Source: an archaeon
Lineage (GTDB): Archaea > Thermoproteota > Thermoprotei_A > Marsarchaeales > Marsarchaeaceae
DNA: 43,020 bases
Assembly: GCA_021817005.1 (NCBI GenBank)
Contig: JAKAWJ010000014.1
Coordinates: 1 to 43,020, forward strand
Direction: 5' to 3'
Shown: positions 42,637 through 43,020 of the stretch, in pieces
How the letters are laid out: every line of letters starts with the position of its first letter
How positions within the stretch are numbered: position 1 is the stretch's first letter
Translations under genes and position numbers: made by a program
Notes under the pieces: generated by a model
Databases searched by the model: none
What the model was told of the DNA's origin: nothing
Seen by the model: only the letters and a program-made list of their open reading frames with translations

Positions 42637-43020
42637 CTAGTTGACGTAAGTCGAGACATAGTTGTTCGCTAAATAAATGTTGCCGTTAGAGGTGATGTAC
42701 CCGGTCTGTCCCTCGGTGACGATTTTGTTGGCAAAGCCTGAGAACTGAACGACAAGGGAATATGCGTTCCATCCATAGGGGTCTTGAGTGGCGAAGCCCT
42801 TGCACGAGATTATGCAGTGCTCTGTGCCACCGTAATAGTAGGCAAAAACCGCAGCCGCCGCTAACCCTACACCACTAGAGGTCGGGCAGTTTGAACTCCC
42901 ACTAACGCAGCTCATGGTCAAACCCCAAGCTCCGCCGTTCGAGACCCCAAGGCTGAAGCATCCGCTGGCGCTAACTCCAGCATAGTATCCGCTAGCATTA
43001 TTATTGGCTTCGCTTTTTTG
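42637..43020 (-). CDS. Partial Cys-rich secreted-type protein, cut by the window edge
   Basis: The reading frame is open from the window edge (43020) to the stop at 42637, so at least 127 residues are present and the start lies outside the window. The visible part is rich in Gly, Ser, Asn and Tyr with six cysteines in CFSLG, SCVSGSSNC and HCIISC contexts, possibly disulfide-bonded. The end (GNIYLANNYVSTYVN) has no membrane anchor. Its composition suggests an extracellular protein. It ends 114 nt upstream of the secreted-protein gene on the same strand and may belong with it. No family is recognised. Confidence 0.65.
   Translation of the reverse strand, partial: QKSEANNNASGYYAGVSASGCFSLGVSNGGAWGLTMSCVSGSSNCPTSSGVGLAAAAVFAYYYGGTEHCIISCKGFATQDPYGWNAYSLVVQFSGFANKIVTEGQTGYITSNGNIYLANNYVSTYVN

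Overview
The window looks like archaeal chromosome. Many genes have an A/T-rich TATA-like box centred about 27 nt upstream of an ATG, GTG or TTG, so their mRNAs would have no leader or almost none (permease at 292, solute-binding protein at 7787, amidohydrolase at 30596, membrane protein at 33586). Secreted proteins carry an N-terminal signal and a C-terminal membrane anchor. There is an archaeal winged-helix protein and a DUF998 membrane protein. Base composition is mixed and TTG/GTG starts are common. I cannot place it below domain level; a heterotrophic Thermoproteota or Thermoplasmatota lineage is a guess.

Positions 292-32157 form one large catabolic region. It opens with a complete oligopeptide-type ABC importer (two permeases and two ATPases at 292-4152; the solute-binding protein is at 5907-7787 on the other strand), with an isochorismatase-fold hydrolase and an SDR dehydrogenase between them. 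A long plus-strand run (8331-23478) then encodes an amidohydrolase-2 family enzyme, a PcaI/PcaJ-like 3-oxoacid CoA-transferase, an acetone/acetophenone-carboxylase-type complex (gamma, HyuA, HyuB, second HyuA, and a fifth UroD-like protein), a luciferase-like oxidoreductase and a three-subunit molybdenum hydroxylase (CoxL/M/S type). After a gene-poor 1.26 kb gap come a CaiB/BaiF CoA-transferase, two MaoC-fold proteins, a PcaF-like thiolase, a phenylacetate-CoA-ligase-like enzyme, a second SDR and a second amidohydrolase.

The enzymes suggest a route: a methyl ketone is carboxylated with ATP and bicarbonate to a 3-oxoacid, the CoA-transferase converts this to a 3-oxoacyl-CoA, and the thiolase releases acetyl-CoA plus another acyl-CoA. 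The transferase and thiolase resemble the 3-oxoadipate enzymes PcaIJ/PcaF more than acetoacetate enzymes. Carboxylating the methyl group of levulinate (4-oxopentanoate) would give exactly 3-oxoadipate, so a levulinate or related keto-acid carboxylase pathway is my main hypothesis. It is inference from chemistry and gene order.

Positions 32.2-38.7 kb are a decayed, low-density region. It holds a broken MFS transporter (32373-32797), a DNA-methylase remnant (36794-37096, minus), a second isochorismatase-family gene destroyed by frameshifts (38036-38596), three tandem repeats, and small genes (DUF998 protein, coiled-coil protein with five identical heptads, winged-helix protein).

Positions 38.8-43.0 kb hold an FMN-binding PNPOx-type protein and, on the minus strand, an ABC-2 type transporter (ATPase and permease) behind a membrane-anchored secreted protein, then a secreted-type ORF cut by the window edge. 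I found no tRNA, rRNA, CRISPR array, insertion sequence or replication origin.
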